This document shows, piece after piece, positions 1-8,187 of a stretch of DNA of 64,000 bases. The notes below the pieces were generated by a model. That model was not told the origin of the DNA. It made no database searches and saw only the letters and a list, made by a program, of their open reading frames with translations. A program made the translations under genes and the position numbers. Origin of the DNA: Brevibacillus sp051967035 (GTDB lineage: Bacteria > Bacillota > Bacilli > Brevibacillales > Brevibacillaceae); the NCBI RefSeq assembly GCF_051967035.1, contig NZ_JBQCKK010000002.1, positions 1-64,000 of the forward strand. The letters are read 5' to 3'. Positions within the stretch are counted from its first letter, which is position 1. Each line of letters begins with the position of its first letter.

Positions 1-75
1 GGTGGAGCTGAACGGGATCGAACCGATGACCTCCTGCTTGCAAGGCAGGCGCTCTCCCAACTGAGCTACAGCCCC
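1..75 (-). tRNA. tRNA-Ala (anticodon TGC), 3' end cut by window edge
   Basis: Read on the minus strand it starts GGGGCTGTAGCTC, carries a D arm, anticodon stem CCTGC/GCAGG around TTGCAAG (anticodon TGC) and a GGTTCGATCC T loop. The acceptor arms GGGGCTG and CAGCTCC pair with one G-U, followed by discriminator A and CC; the final A of CCA lies outside the window. It sits 50 bases downstream of tRNA-Ile and is probably in the same transcript. Confidence 0.97.
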
Positions 76-125
76 ATTTTCACAAAAGAGAAGCGATGTC
101 GCATCCGGCGCTATCGCCATGTAAG

Positions 126-202
<77 letters not shown>

Positions 203-222
203 GTATCACTTCCTGGAACTTT

Positions 223-251
223 AATCTAGCACACTTTCTGATTCATTGCAA
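223..251 (-). promoter_or_regulatory. Candidate sigma-A promoter of the tRNA-Ile/tRNA-Ala unit
   Basis: On the minus strand: -35 TTGCAA (246-251), 17-nt spacer, -10 TAGATT (223-228), which places the start about 14 bases upstream of the tRNA-Ile 5' end. Both hexamers are 4/6 matches or better with ideal spacing. It suggests the tRNAs are transcribed independently of gyrB. Confidence 0.6.
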
Positions 252-425
252 TAGAATTTTTGATTTTTTTATCATGCTTCAGTGAATTTTTTGCAAGAAG
301 GCATGCTCAGCTATTCAGAACGCAGCGAAAAACGGCTTCGTTTCAACGCAAAACGTTTGTGGAAGCTTTTGCGATACGTTTGCATAGCCGAGCCTTCCTG
401 CCAAAAATGGACTCCAATCAAAAGC

Positions 426-2351
426 TTAAATATCCAAATCCCTTACGGATGCAGCGTGCTGCTCAATAAACTCCCTGCGCGGCTCTACTTCGTCACCCAT
501 GAGTGTCTCAAACACCATGTCTGCTTCCATAGCGTCTTCCAGGGTCACTTGCAGGAGTGTACGCATCTCCGGATCCATAGTCGTCTCCCACAATTGGTCC
601 GCGTTCATCTCGCCCAACCCTTTATAACGCTGGACACTTGGCTTCGGAGTAGACTTGAGGGTCGCGAGTATCTCGTCGCGCTGCTTGTCGTTGTACGCGT
701 AATGCAATGTCTTGCCTTGCTTGATGCTGTAAAGCGGCGGCTGCGCGATATAGATATATCCCGCTTCAATGAGCTGTCGCATGTAACGATAAAAGAACGT
801 CAGCAGCAATGTGCGAATATGCGAACCGTCCACGTCTGCGTCCGTCATAATCACAACTTTATGGTAGCGCGCTTTGGTAATGTCAAAATCTTCGCCTACC
901 CCGGTACCGAGCGCAGTAATGATCATGCGAATCTCATTATTGCCGAGAATTTTGTCCAAGCGCGCTTTCTCTACATTCAGCACTTTTCCGCGCAAAGGAA
1001 GAATGGCCTGGAAATGGCGATCACGGCCCGACTTGGCAGAACCGCCCGCGGAGTCCCCCTCGACGATGAACAGTTCGGATTCCGAAGCGTCTTTCGAGGA
1101 GCAGTCGGCCAATTTACCCGGCAATGCACTGACTTCGAGCGCGCTTTTGCGGCGTGTCATTTCGCGGGCTTTACGCGCTGCCTCCCGGGCACGCGAAGCC
1201 ATCAAGGCTTTCTCTACGATTTTTTTGGCTATGCCCGGATTTTCCTCCATAAACGTGCTAAAACGCTCACCAAAGACGGATTCGGTAATGCTACGCGCTT
1301 CCGAATTGCCGAGCTTGGTTTTCGTCTGGCCTTCAAACTGAGGCTCCTGAATCTTCACGGAGATAATCGCCGTGATTCCTTCGCGCACGTCATCACCGGA
1401 GAGGTTCGGGTCTTTTTCCTTCAGAAAATTGAATTTGCGGCTGTAATCGTTGATGACACGGGTCAGAGCCGTCTTGAAGCCTGTTTCGTGGGTTCCGCCC
1501 TCATGCGTATTGATGTTATTGGCAAATGAGTAAATGTTGCTCACATAGCTGTCATTGTATTGCAGGGCCACCTCAACCATAAGGCCGTCCTTTTCGCCTT
1601 CGCAATAAATGACCTCTTCATGCAACGCTTCCCGGTTTTTATTCAAGTATTCCACGAACTGCACGATACCGCCCTCATAGCAAAACGATTCTTCTCTCTC
1701 CTGGCCCGGGCGCGTATCTTTCAACGTAATGCGCAGCCCTTTGTTGAGAAAGGCAAGTTCGCGGATACGTTTTTGCAAAATGTCGTATTCGAAAACAGTC
1801 GTTTCCGTAAAGATCGTCGGATCTGGCTTGAAGGTGACTTTCGTTCCCGTCTCCTTTGTCTCGCCAATCACGGCAAGATCAGCATCAGGCGTTCCGACGG
1901 TAAAGCGCATATAGTGAATCTGGTTGTTTTGTTTTACTTCAACTTCCAGCCATTCGGATAGCGCGTTCACTACCGAGCTACCTACCCCGTGAAGACCACC
2001 GGAGACTTTGTATCCGCCACCGCCAAATTTTCCGCCTGCGTGCAGGACAGTCAAAACCGTCTCAACGGTTGATTTCCCGGTTTTTTCATGAATGCCGGTC
2101 GGAATTCCCCGTCCATTATCGGTTACAGATACGGAGTTGTCCGGATGAATGACCACCGAGATGTTGTCGCAATAACCGGCAAGCGCTTCGTCGATGGCAT
2201 TGTCGACAATTTCCCATACCAGGTGATGCAAACCGCGGCTGCTGGTCGAGCCAATATACATGCCGGGACGCTTCCGGACCGCTTCCAGACCTTCCAGAAC
2301 CTGAATCTGACTCGCATCGTAGTTTGTATCGTTCGTCGTCACTTGATCCAC
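426..2351 (-). CDS. gyrB: DNA gyrase subunit B
   Basis: The 641-residue product is the ATPase subunit of gyrase, which with GyrA introduces negative supercoils. The N-terminal GHKL ATPase shows VRKRPGMYIG and EIVDNAIDEA, followed by GRGIPTGIH and GGLHGVG. The Toprim domain has EGDSAGGSA near residue 425 and the acidic DADVDGSHI motif. The end (GDEVEPRREFIE) is typical, and the length matches the family. The start codon touches the last base of the remB stop, so the two are translationally linked in the dnaN-rlbA-recF-remB-gyrB set. gyrA, which follows gyrB in Bacillus subtilis, is not in the 425 bases left of it. A clear rho-independent terminator is not visible after the stop. Confidence 0.98.
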   Translation of the reverse strand: MDQVTTNDTNYDASQIQVLEGLEAVRKRPGMYIGSTSSRGLHHLVWEIVDNAIDEALAGYCDNISVVIHPDNSVSVTDNGRGIPTGIHEKTGKSTVETVLTVLHAGGKFGGGGYKVSGGLHGVGSSVVNALSEWLEVEVKQNNQIHYMRFTVGTPDADLAVIGETKETGTKVTFKPDPTIFTETTVFEYDILQKRIRELAFLNKGLRITLKDTRPGQEREESFCYEGGIVQFVEYLNKNREALHEEVIYCEGEKDGLMVEVALQYNDSYVSNIYSFANNINTHEGGTHETGFKTALTRVINDYSRKFNFLKEKDPNLSGDDVREGITAIISVKIQEPQFEGQTKTKLGNSEARSITESVFGERFSTFMEENPGIAKKIVEKALMASRAREAARKAREMTRRKSALEVSALPGKLADCSSKDASESELFIVEGDSAGGSAKSGRDRHFQAILPLRGKVLNVEKARLDKILGNNEIRMIITALGTGVGEDFDITKARYHKVVIMTDADVDGSHIRTLLLTFFYRYMRQLIEAGYIYIAQPPLYSIKQGKTLHYAYNDKQRDEILATLKSTPKPSVQRYKGLGEMNADQLWETTMDPEMRTLLQVTLEDAMEADMVFETLMGDEVEPRREFIEQHAASVRDLDI

Positions 2352-2638
2352 TACTCTGTCAACTCCTCCACTTCAGCTTGTACAAAGGGAAACTGATCCA
2401 AGCTGTCCACGAACTGAGCGCGTCGCTTTAGCGTCAGAGAAGAAATAGGTGAACAGTAAATGGCGTCCTGGGTGATTACATACGATTTTGTTTCTTCCAC
2501 GCTGTGATCGACAATCGTTTTCCGTTTTTCCTCAAGAAAAGCCTTGTTGACCTTCGAGGATTTCACGGTTTGATGGTCGAGGATGGAAATGACTTCCTTT
2601 GTGCTCACCACAGTATCTCCACCAATGTGAATAAACAT
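2351..2638 (-). CDS. remB: Extracellular matrix regulator RemB (YaaB family)
   Basis: This 95-residue protein begins MFIHIGGDTVVSTKEVISI, the signature opening of the DUF370-related RemB/YaaB family encoded between recF and gyrB in Bacillales. In B. subtilis RemB promotes biofilm matrix gene expression together with RemA. The conserved block TKEVISILD and the segment AIYCSPISS-LTLKRR fit the family. It lies 9 bases after recF and overlaps the gyrB start by one base. Function is by family and position; no catalytic residues are expected. Confidence 0.9.
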   Translation of the reverse strand: MFIHIGGDTVVSTKEVISILDHQTVKSSKVNKAFLEEKRKTIVDHSVEETKSYVITQDAIYCSPISSLTLKRRAQFVDSLDQFPFVQAEVEELTE

Positions 2639-2647
2639 CCCTGACCC

Positions 2648-3766
2648 CTACCTTTCTCCCGAGATTGTCCCTTCCTTCACGTAAAAACGAGAGGCTTGCT
2701 GGAGGACCTGATGCTTTAAGCCTTCCACACCCGTCGTGCTTACAAACGTCTGAACCCGATCCTGAATGGTTTCGAGCAGCAGGGTTTGCCGATGTTCATC
2801 CAACTCTGACAAGACATCATCCAACAAAAGAACGGGGTATTCCCCGACTTCTTCTTTAATCAATTCAATTTCGGCCAATTTGATGGACAAGGCGCTTGTG
2901 CGCTGCTGCCCTTGCGAACCGTACGTCTGAACGTCCATATTGTTCACTTTTAGCGAAAAATCGTCGCGATGCGGCCCGATTAGCGTGCTTCCGCGCATGA
3001 TTTCCCGGTCACGCATCTCTTCATAGGCAGCCAGCATTTTTTCAACAGCCTGCTCTGCCGTCATTTCAGCCGTAACGGGCGATGAGTTCACGTAGTGCAA
3101 AGAAAGCAGTTCCCTGCCGTCGGTAATGCCCGTGTGGATCTCCTGCGCCCAAACTTCCAGCTTGCGCAGAAACTCAAATCGCTTCCTCAACAATTTTACC
3201 GCTAAATCAGCCAGTTGGGTATTCCAAATTGCCAGCATTTCCAGCGAATGGCTTTTTTTCATCGCCAAGTCCTTCAACAGTTGGTTTCGCTGAGCCAGCA
3301 CTTTGTTGTAATTGCTCAAATAGTACAGATAGGTGGGGGAAACTTGGCCAATTTCCATGTCAATAAAACGTCTGCGCTGGGCAGGCGCTCCTTTGACGAT
3401 AGACAGGTCCTCCGGCGCAAACATGACCACATTCAAAGCTCCCACGTAGGCGCTTAGCTTTTGCTGCTCCATCCCGTTGATTTTGGCCCGCTTTCCCTTG
3501 GTTGTCAACTGCAGCTCCAAACGAACAGAACCGTAGCGACGAGAAACATCGCTACGGATCGTGGCGTAATCGGCATCCCACGCAATCAGCTCCTTGTCGC
3601 GGGGCGTGCGGTGGGATTTGGCCAGAGCCAAGACGTATATCGATTCGAGTGCATTGGTTTTTCCTTGGGCGTTGTTCCCGATGAACAACTGGATGGGGCC
3701 GTCAAAATCCAAGGATAAGGATTGGTAGTTGCGATAGTTGGTTAGCGACAGGTTCTTGAGAAACAA
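2648..3766 (-). CDS. recF: DNA replication and repair protein RecF
   Basis: RecF is an SMC-like ATPase that loads RecA at gapped DNA. The 372-residue product has the Walker A sequence GNNAQGKTNALE near residue 30, the ABC signature region YGSQGQQRTSALSIKLAE, and Walker B LLLDDVLSELD near residue 325. The start is TTG (3764-3766) with AGGAG at a suitable distance upstream; no better in-frame ATG precedes the conserved FLKNLSLTNYRNY opening. It follows rlbA by 16 bases and precedes remB by 9 in one operon. Confidence 0.97.
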   Translation of the reverse strand: MFLKNLSLTNYRNYQSLSLDFDGPIQLFIGNNAQGKTNALESIYVLALAKSHRTPRDKELIAWDADYATIRSDVSRRYGSVRLELQLTTKGKRAKINGMEQQKLSAYVGALNVVMFAPEDLSIVKGAPAQRRRFIDMEIGQVSPTYLYYLSNYNKVLAQRNQLLKDLAMKKSHSLEMLAIWNTQLADLAVKLLRKRFEFLRKLEVWAQEIHTGITDGRELLSLHYVNSSPVTAEMTAEQAVEKMLAAYEEMRDREIMRGSTLIGPHRDDFSLKVNNMDVQTYGSQGQQRTSALSIKLAEIELIKEEVGEYPVLLLDDVLSELDEHRQTLLLETIQDRVQTFVSTTGVEGLKHQVLQQASRFYVKEGTISGER

Positions 3767-3782
3767 GAATCACGCTCTCCTC

Positions 3783-3998
3783 TCAGCGACGCACCACTTG
3801 AAAGCGGCCATGGCCTTCAATCGCCACTTCATCGCCAGGATATAGCTTGCGGCCCCGTCTGTTGTCCAGTTCGTCATTGACCTTGATCGGGACTTCTGCC
3901 AAAAACGCTTTGGCCATGCCGCCTGTGTCAATGACGTCAGCTAGCTTCAAAAATTGGCCGAGCGTAATATATTCGGTATGGATGGAAACCTCACGCAT
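3783..3998 (-). CDS. rlbA: S4-domain RNA-binding protein RlbA (YaaA)
   Basis: The 71-residue product is a minimal S4 RNA-binding domain: YITLGQFLKLADVIDTGG, then AKAFLAEVPIKVNDELDNRRGRKL split by the usual turn, ending in a basic tail QVVRR. Members of this family (YaaA/RlbA, linked to ribosome assembly) sit between dnaN and recF throughout Bacillales, as here. An AAGGAG-type site precedes the ATG. The upstream gap contains a short direct repeat (4014-4045). Confidence 0.92.
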   Translation of the reverse strand: MREVSIHTEYITLGQFLKLADVIDTGGMAKAFLAEVPIKVNDELDNRRGRKLYPGDEVAIEGHGRFQVVRR

Positions 3999-4013
3999 GG
4001 TTTGGCTCCTTTC

Positions 4014-4045
4014 TTTTACGAAAAAGAACTTTTTTACGAAAAAGA
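4014..4045. repeat. Tandem 14-bp direct repeat between dnaN and rlbA
   Basis: TTTTACGAAAAAGA occurs at 4014-4027 and again at 4032-4045, an 18-base period. It fills nearly all of the 48-base dnaN-rlbA gap, immediately after the dnaN stop. Each copy contains a short TTTTTCG/CGAAAAA-like symmetry on the minus strand. It may be a slippage duplication; no role can be assigned. Confidence 0.85.
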
Positions 4046-4046
4046 C

Positions 4047-5186
4047 CTAGTAGGTACGAACTGGCAGAATCAAATGCAGCATCCAGTCGTGGTCGGTCGG
4101 ACGAATCACAAACGGACTCATCGGGCCAGTGAAGCTGGCTTTGATCTCGGGGCTGTCGATCGCCCGCAAGGCATCAATCATGTATTTCGCGTTGAAGGAG
4201 ATCTTCAGCTCTTCCCCGTCCATGGCTTTCGGCATCAAAATGTCGGTAACCTTACCGATTTCCGGTGCGTTGGAAGTGATCTCCACGCTGCCGTCCGGCA
4301 ATGTCACCAGCTTGACCACGTTCGATTTGCCTTCGCGGCTGAGCAAGGATGCGCGCTCGATCGATTGCAAAAATTCCTTGGTGCTGACCGTGATATCGGT
4401 TTTGCTGCCTTGAGGAATGATTCTGGTCGTGTCCGGATACGTTCCTTCCAGCAGACGGGAATAGAACAGAATGTGCTTGGATTTCACCAAAATTTGATTG
4501 TCGGCTACGACGATATCAGCCGGATTTTGGTCATCATCGAGGATTTTCACCAATTCGTTGCAGCTTTTTCCTGGCACGACTACGTTGTGGAAGGACAGGT
4601 CTTCCGGGCATTCTACCATCGCAGTACGGCTGGCCAAACGGTGACTGTCAGTAGCGACAAAGCGAAGCTTGCCTTGCTCCAGAGACCACATCAATCCAGT
4701 GAGAATCGGACGCATTTCGGAAGTAGAGACGCCAAAAACCGTTTGCCGGATCATGGTCTTCAGCAAGTCACAGGGAACGCTGAAAACTTTGTCCTCTTCC
4801 AGATGCGGCAGTTGAGGAAACTCGCTGGCATCCATACCGTTGATGGTGAATTCGGCTTGTCCCGAACGGATCTGGGTAACGAGACGGTCGTCTACTTGAA
4901 TGTCGATCTCGTTGCTTGGCAGTTTGCGCACGATTTCGCTAAAAATTCGCGCTGTCAAAACAACGCTTCCGGGCTGATGGATCGTTACTCCCCATTCTCC
5001 CGCTTCTTCCAAAGGAATCTGCACCTCAATGGATACATCCGAATCGCTTGCAGTCAGAGTAAGTCCCTCATCATCCGTCTTTATCTTAATCCCAGTCAAA
5101 ATCGGAATGGTTGTTCTGCTGGAAACCGCTTTGCTGACATGTGACACGGCGTTAGACAGCTTGTCTCGCTGAACGGTAATATGCAT
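4047..5186 (-). CDS. dnaN: DNA polymerase III beta sliding clamp
   Basis: The 379-residue product is the ring-shaped processivity clamp. It begins MHITVQRDKLSNAVSHVSKA, contains the typical TILLTGIKIK-type strand (TIPILTGIKIKT), the FATDSHRLA-type motif (FVATDSHRLASR) and ends with the conserved C-terminal strand LILPVRTY. The length matches the family. GGGAGGATCACG precedes the ATG. A candidate promoter (TTAAAA, 18-nt spacer, TATGAT; 5279 to 5250 on the minus strand) lies in the intergenic unwinding region, so dnaN can be expressed separately from dnaA. Confidence 0.98.
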   Translation of the reverse strand: MHITVQRDKLSNAVSHVSKAVSSRTTIPILTGIKIKTDDEGLTLTASDSDVSIEVQIPLEEAGEWGVTIHQPGSVVLTARIFSEIVRKLPSNEIDIQVDDRLVTQIRSGQAEFTINGMDASEFPQLPHLEEDKVFSVPCDLLKTMIRQTVFGVSTSEMRPILTGLMWSLEQGKLRFVATDSHRLASRTAMVECPEDLSFHNVVVPGKSCNELVKILDDDQNPADIVVADNQILVKSKHILFYSRLLEGTYPDTTRIIPQGSKTDITVSTKEFLQSIERASLLSREGKSNVVKLVTLPDGSVEITSNAPEIGKVTDILMPKAMDGEELKISFNAKYMIDALRAIDSPEIKASFTGPMSPFVIRPTDHDWMLHLILPVRTY

Positions 5187-5391
5187 TAACGTGATCCTCC
5201 CTCTATCTGCGCCATTTTTTCATTGGCTATGCATAATGGCTGCGTCTTTATCATATCTTATTAGGATAAATCTTTTTAACAGAAGTAGTAATAGGTCTTG
5301 TGGATATGTGGATATGCGGATGGAGAACGTAAAAGATAGCCTATACACATGTGGGTAAGTTGTGTATAGGCTTTTTGCGTTATGCACAGGT
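5187..5391. other. oriC, dnaA-dnaN intergenic part: DnaA boxes, DnaA-trios and AT-rich unwinding element
   Basis: Two adjoining boxes TGTGGATAT occur at 5299-5307 and 5307-5315, a TGTGGGTAA at 5350-5358 and TTATGCACA at 5380-5388, each one base from the consensus. Directly next to the tandem boxes the plus strand has TAG-TAA-TAG (5286-5294) preceded by AAG, which read 3'->5' from the boxes is GAT-AAT-GAT, the DnaA-trio pattern. Beyond it lies AT-rich DNA (about 5242-5280). Order box, short spacer, trios, AT-rich is the basal unwinding layout known from B. subtilis. The location of unwinding is inferred. Confidence 0.85.
5339..5371. repeat. 11-bp perfect inverted repeat with a DnaA-box-like loop, downstream of dnaA
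   Basis: GCCTATACACA (5339-5349) and TGTGTATAGGC (5361-5371) are perfect complements. The 11-base loop holds TGTGGGTAA, one base from a DnaA box. On the plus strand it is followed by CTTTTTG; on the dnaA-sense strand only a weak CTTTT follows at a distance. It could end dnaA transcripts weakly, or position a box at the origin. Confidence 0.75.
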
Positions 5392-6753
5392 TTAATGGTT
5401 TGCTTTTAACTTTTCAATGAGCGACTGAATCGTAGCTTGCATCTGCGGGTCACTTGCCAGCGCCCGTGAGATTTTTTCGTGGGCATGAATGACGGTAGTA
5501 TGGTCGCGTCCGCCAAATTCATCCCCGATTTTTGGCAATGAGGCATCTGTCAGTTCCCGAGACAAATACATCGCGATTTGCCGCGGAAACGCAACGGTTT
5601 TGGTCCGTTTTTTCGCCTTAAAGTCTTCCAGCTTCAGGCTAAAGGCTTCTCCGACCGCGCGCTGGATATCCATGATCGTAATCACGCGAGGGCGAGAAGA
5701 CGGAATGATGTCTTTCAACGCTTCCGCGGCCAGCTGCGTATCAATGTCGCGATTAATCAGGGAAGAATAAGCCACGACACGAATCAGGGCGCCTTCCAGC
5801 TCACGGATGTTGCTGTCGATTTGGTTCGCGATGTAGGCCATTACCTCGTTCGGAATGTCCAAATTCTCCGCTTTCGCTTTTTTGCGCAAAATGGCAATCC
5901 GCGTTTCCAGATCTGGCGGCTGGATATCGGTAATCAGCCCCCATTCGAAGCGGGAACGCAAGCGATCCTCCAGAGTCGGGATCTCTTTGGGAGGCCGGTC
6001 AGAGGAGATAATGATCTGCTTGCTTTCTTCATGCAGGGCATTAAACGTATGGAAAAACTCTTCCTGCGTCGATTCCTTGCCTGCCAAAAACTGAATATCA
6101 TCAATTAAAAGAACGTCTACACTCCGGTACTTATTGCGGAATTCGACGGCCTTGTTGTCGCGAATCGAGTTGATGAATTCATTGGTGAACTTCTCTGACG
6201 ACAAATAGACCACTTTTGCCGATGGGTTGTGCTGAATGACATAATGGCCAATTGCATGCATCAAGTGAGTTTTGCCAAGTCCGACTCCTCCGTAAATGAA
6301 GAGAGGGTTGTAAGCTTTGGCAGGAGCTTCCGCGACCGCAAGCGAAGCGGCGTGAGCGAAGCGATTTCCCGCCCCGATGACGAAGGTGTCAAAGGTGTAT
6401 TTGGGATTTAAAATGCTGGGCGGTTGGTCGTCCGCTGCGGAAGGCGGCGCGCTCATTTTCACCCGCGGGGCTGGTTGTTCTTCGGTAAATGCGGCATCCT
6501 GATTTTGCAGGGCGACGAATTTTACCTTCATATTGATACCTGTCACTTCATATAGTGTATCGGTAATCAGTTGAGCGTACCTGGTTTCAAGCCAGTCCCT
6601 CGCAAAGTCATTGGGTGCGGCGACGATTAGTGCATCCTCTTCCAAGGTGGTTGCTCTCGTCGCTTTGAGCCAGGTATCAAAACTTGGTTTGCTTAGCGAT
6701 TTTTCTATCTTGGCGAGAACTTTGCGCCATAGTTCGCTAATCGCTGCATCCAA
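5392..6753 (-). CDS. dnaA: Chromosomal replication initiator DnaA
   Basis: DnaA binds DnaA boxes and unwinds oriC. I place the start at a TTG (6751-6753), giving MDAAISELWRKVLAKIE and 453 residues; AAAGGAGGGA sits 8 bases upstream of it, whereas the longer reading frame (to 6846) adds residues unlike any DnaA. Domain I covers about 1-85, a linker follows, and the AAA+ core has Walker A GGVGLGKTHL (about 153) and Walker B VLLIDDIQFL (about 215). Domain IV ends with the box-binding signature GGRDHTTVIHAHEKI. A TTGACA (6848-6853, minus strand) could be its -35, but the matching -10 is weak. Perfect DnaA boxes upstream are compatible with autoregulation. Confidence 0.98.
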   Translation of the reverse strand: MDAAISELWRKVLAKIEKSLSKPSFDTWLKATRATTLEEDALIVAAPNDFARDWLETRYAQLITDTLYEVTGINMKVKFVALQNQDAAFTEEQPAPRVKMSAPPSAADDQPPSILNPKYTFDTFVIGAGNRFAHAASLAVAEAPAKAYNPLFIYGGVGLGKTHLMHAIGHYVIQHNPSAKVVYLSSEKFTNEFINSIRDNKAVEFRNKYRSVDVLLIDDIQFLAGKESTQEEFFHTFNALHEESKQIIISSDRPPKEIPTLEDRLRSRFEWGLITDIQPPDLETRIAILRKKAKAENLDIPNEVMAYIANQIDSNIRELEGALIRVVAYSSLINRDIDTQLAAEALKDIIPSSRPRVITIMDIQRAVGEAFSLKLEDFKAKKRTKTVAFPRQIAMYLSRELTDASLPKIGDEFGGRDHTTVIHAHEKISRALASDPQMQATIQSLIEKLKANH

Positions 6754-7260
6754 CCAGAATCCCTCCTTTTGGGCCATCCGAAAAATAAAAGTATCGATAG
6801 AAAATGAATGATAGCAATTGCCAAAAATCTCATAGGTGCGACCCAATTGTCAACACGGTCGTTTACAGCGACTGTGGATAAAAAAAGTCGAAAAATAGGG
6901 ATTCCGCTCGTAGAAGAGAAAAAAAGCAGACGGTTATCCGCATCCCTGTGAGTAACGACATACACATAGGAAGGAATCTGTCCACAAACTTATCCACACC
7001 CTGTGGAAAAATAGATTTGCCTATCGGAGTTATTCACGCTTCAAAACAAAAACATAATAACAGATATAAGGCATGGTATCAATGGTTTTTTCACACTTAT
7101 CCACAAACACAACCACTGGTATCTGTCACATATTCACACCTCTATATTTTGTGTACAAGCTGTAGATAAACTTGTCGAAATCTGATTTTGTGGATAAAAT
7201 GATATCCACAGATTCGGGAAATAGTTTTGTGGGGATATTTGCCTTGGAAATGAAATTCCA
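6754..7260. other. oriC, dnaA-rpmH intergenic part: DnaA-box array
   Basis: Four perfect DnaA boxes occur: TGTGGATAA at 6873-6881 and 7189-7197, TTATCCACA at 6990-6998 and 7097-7105. One-mismatch boxes are at 6934-6942, 7002-7010, 7161-7169 and 7202-7210, with weaker ones between. Both orientations are mixed. The stretch has no gene and is the point where gene orientation switches, as at the incA/incB half of bipartite Bacillus origins. DnaA presumably loops this half onto the dnaA-dnaN half. Confidence 0.92.
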
Positions 7261-7267
7261 CTGTTGC

Positions 7268-7296
7268 TTGACTTTTTTACTATATGTCCTTATAAT
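7268..7296 (+). promoter_or_regulatory. Strong sigma-A promoter of rpmH
   Basis: TTGACT (7268-7273), 17-nt spacer, TATAAT (7291-7296), 40 bases upstream of the rpmH ATG. The -10 is perfect and the -35 is 5/6. It immediately abuts the DnaA-box array (last box at about 7236), so initiator binding could affect it. Confidence 0.85.
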
Positions 7297-7335
7297 GCAA
7301 AAGAATGTCTGTGCGAGACGGAGGTGTAATACGAA

Positions 7336-7470
7336 ATGAAACCATCTTTTAATCCTAACAATCGCAAGCGCAAAAAGGATCATGGATTCCGTAAGCGCAT
7401 GAGCACAAAAAACGGCCGTAAAATTTTGGCTGCTCGTCGTCGAAAAGGTAGAAAAGTTCTTTCCGCGTAA
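7336..7470 (+). CDS. rpmH: 50S ribosomal protein L34
   Basis: A 44-residue, very basic protein beginning MKPSFNPNNRKRKKDHGFR and ending GRKVLSA is the complete, canonical L34. It is too short for most gene-finding cut-offs. GGAGGTG lies about 9 bases upstream of the ATG. It marks the first plus-strand gene of the right replichore and is followed at once by a terminator hairpin, so rnpA has its own promoter or relies on readthrough. Confidence 0.98.
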   Translation: MKPSFNPNNRKRKKDHGFRKRMSTKNGRKILAARRRKGRKVLSA

Positions 7471-7498
7471 GGCCACATTTCCAGTGGCCTTTTTGTTT
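7471..7498 (+). terminator. Terminator after rpmH
   Basis: GGCCAC (7471-7476), loop ATTTCCA, GTGGCC (7484-7489), then TTTTTGTTT. The stem starts one base after the stop codon and is extended by flanking AA/TT. Confidence 0.75.
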
Positions 7499-7756
7499 GC
7501 GTCATGATGTCGGAAAATTCTTTTTAAGGTGCGGAGAATCATTACCTAGCTATGGAAAGACGCTTGCATCCTGATAGAAAAAGAGGCGGGAGAAGCCGCA
7601 AAAGCTTTGGAAGACGGGGGGCGGGAGCCTCTACGCTGCGGCGAGCGAAGGCTGGATTTGTCGAAAAAAGAGGCGAAGATTCTCTGGCGTTTTTTTGATT
7701 TTCGCACAAAGTACATAGACTGAGGGAAAAAAGTGGACGAAACAAGGATATACTGG

Positions 7757-7785
7757 TAGATGCTGTTTGCGTTTTCTACTATAAT
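7757..7785 (+). promoter_or_regulatory. Candidate rnpA promoter in the 7499-7808 gap
   Basis: A perfect TATAAT (7780-7785) has only a weak -35 candidate, TAGATG at 7757-7762, with 17-nt spacing. It lies 24 bases before the rnpA start. The rest of the 310-base gap between rpmH and rnpA holds no recognisable gene; a 48-codon open frame at 7552-7698 lacks a ribosome-binding site. Confidence 0.45.
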
Positions 7786-7808
7786 TGGGATGTTAGGGGT
7801 TGTTTACC

Positions 7809-8183
7809 TTGCATCGTTCACACCGGCTCAAAAAAAATGAGCACTTTCAAGCAGTGTTTCAACGAGGAACTTCCGCTGCCAACAAGCAATTTGTCCTGTA
7901 TTCAGCCAAACAGGAGGGACAGGCTGCTTTTCGCGTCGGAATTTCTGTCAGCAAAAAAATTGGAAACGCTGTTGTCCGCAACAGAGTCAAGCGGCTGATT
8001 CGCGAAGCGGTAGCCCGGCTGGAGTCAGACATTCCAGTCGGCCTCGATCTCGTCATCATCGCCCGTACGGGAGTGGAAGACATGTCGCTTGAAGCCATTG
8101 AGCAGTCTTTGTTGCACGTGATGAAGCGCGCCAAAGTAATCAGACGGGCACCCGTACATAATGGAAATGGAAAAAGAGGGTGA
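7809..8183 (+). CDS. rnpA: Ribonuclease P protein component
   Basis: RnpA is the protein cofactor of the RNase P ribozyme, which matures tRNA 5' ends. The product (124 residues) has HRLKKNEHFQAVFQRG at the N-terminus and the family signature NAVVRNRVKRLIREAV near residue 57. I start at TTG 7809, because AGGGG (7795-7799) is 9 bases upstream; a TTG at 7800 would leave no spacing. It overlaps the ribosome-binding region of yidD by proximity (8183 versus 8188), indicating coupling. Confidence 0.95.
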   Translation: MHRSHRLKKNEHFQAVFQRGTSAANKQFVLYSAKQEGQAAFRVGISVSKKIGNAVVRNRVKRLIREAVARLESDIPVGLDLVIIARTGVEDMSLEAIEQSLLHVMKRAKVIRRAPVHNGNGKRG

Positions 8184-8187
8184 AACG

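Noticed and set aside
7552..7698. 48-codon basic open frame upstream of rnpA (MERRLHPDRKRGGRSRK...)
   Set aside because: There is no ribosome-binding site, and the arginine-rich composition is a common result of reading GC-rich spacer. No known gene is expected here.
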